21,988 nucleotides of DNA, from NCBI RefSeq assembly GCF_963555915.1, contig NZ_CAUVXL010000129.1:1-21988 (forward strand). The letters are read 5' to 3'. Positions within the stretch are counted from its first letter, which is position 1; each line of letters starts with the position of its first letter. The DNA is from Protofrankia sp963555915. Its GTDB lineage: Bacteria; Actinomycetota; Actinomycetes; Frankiales; Frankiaceae. This document shows positions 21,975 through 21,988 of the stretch, piece by piece. The notes under the pieces were generated by a model. It did no database searches and was not told where the DNA came from. It worked only from the letters and a program-made list of their open reading frames with translations. The position numbers and the translations under genes were made by a program.

Positions 21975-21988
21975 ATGTGCGGTGTATT
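21975..21988 (+). CDS. Possible gene start at the right edge
   Basis: Only Met-Cys-Gly-Val is visible. GGAAGA lies about ten bases upstream. A Cys at position 2 followed by Gly is how class II glutamine amidotransferases and SRAP-type proteins begin, but four residues cannot decide this. Confidence 0.25.

Noticed and set aside
1..21988. tRNA, rRNA, insertion sequences or phage genes
   Set aside because: I saw no tRNA-like cloverleaf, transposase, integrase or terminal inverted repeats on either strand. A dedicated search was not possible.

Overview
The window is about 22 kb of high-GC DNA, with frequent GTG starts and tightly packed genes. It carries the actinobacterial Pup-proteasome locus. 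Gene content (pup, dop, pafA, prcB/prcA, the ARC/Mpa ATPase, pafB/pafC, tatA/tatC, helY, trmI, a RecB-type nuclease) and a Pup ending in Gly-Gly-Glu point to an actinomycete, probably Frankia or a relative. The genus cannot be fixed from the sequence alone.

Layout, left to right. Positions 1-2130 are accessory: a perfect LexA-type SOS box with a likely leaderless gene running off the left edge, a methyltransferase that has lost its N-terminus, an OsmC-family thiol peroxidase, a small coupled ORF of unknown function, and a Prx5-type peroxiredoxin. An 8-bp tandem repeat then runs into a 426-base assembly gap. Positions 2555-11344, all on the minus strand, hold pafA, a lipoprotein FKBP isomerase, pafB, pafC, a 72-aa membrane coiled-coil protein, tatA, tatC and helY. 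A dienelactone-hydrolase-family gene diverges from pafA. Positions 12265-16057 hold prcA, prcB, pup and dop, read right to left. Positions 16058-18211 hold a strong hairpin and then arc (mpa). A ferredoxin gene diverges from arc. Next come trmI and an M50 site-2 protease, overlapping as an operon, and then a divergent RecB/Cas4-like iron-sulfur nuclease. At the right edge is an operator-like palindrome in front of another gene start.

How the genes work together. PafA ligates Pup to lysines of target proteins and Dop removes Pup. ARC recognises pupylated proteins through its coiled coils and threads them into the PrcA/PrcB 20S core. Because Pup here already ends in Glu, Dop's deamidase step is not needed. 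PafB and PafC are WYL-domain transcription factors known in mycobacteria to run the LexA-independent DNA-damage response. TatA/TatC export folded proteins, and HelY is a Ski2-like helicase.

The core locus is a known system and I found no wholly new one. The more interesting signals are regulatory. Several gene heads (pafA, dop, site-2 protease, recB-like, the left-edge gene, possibly ferredoxin) have a TANNNT hexamer 6-8 nt before the start codon, as in leaderless transcription. pup, prcB, arc and the peroxiredoxin instead have strong Shine-Dalgarno sequences. Two long hairpins separate arc, dop and pup into distinct transcription units.
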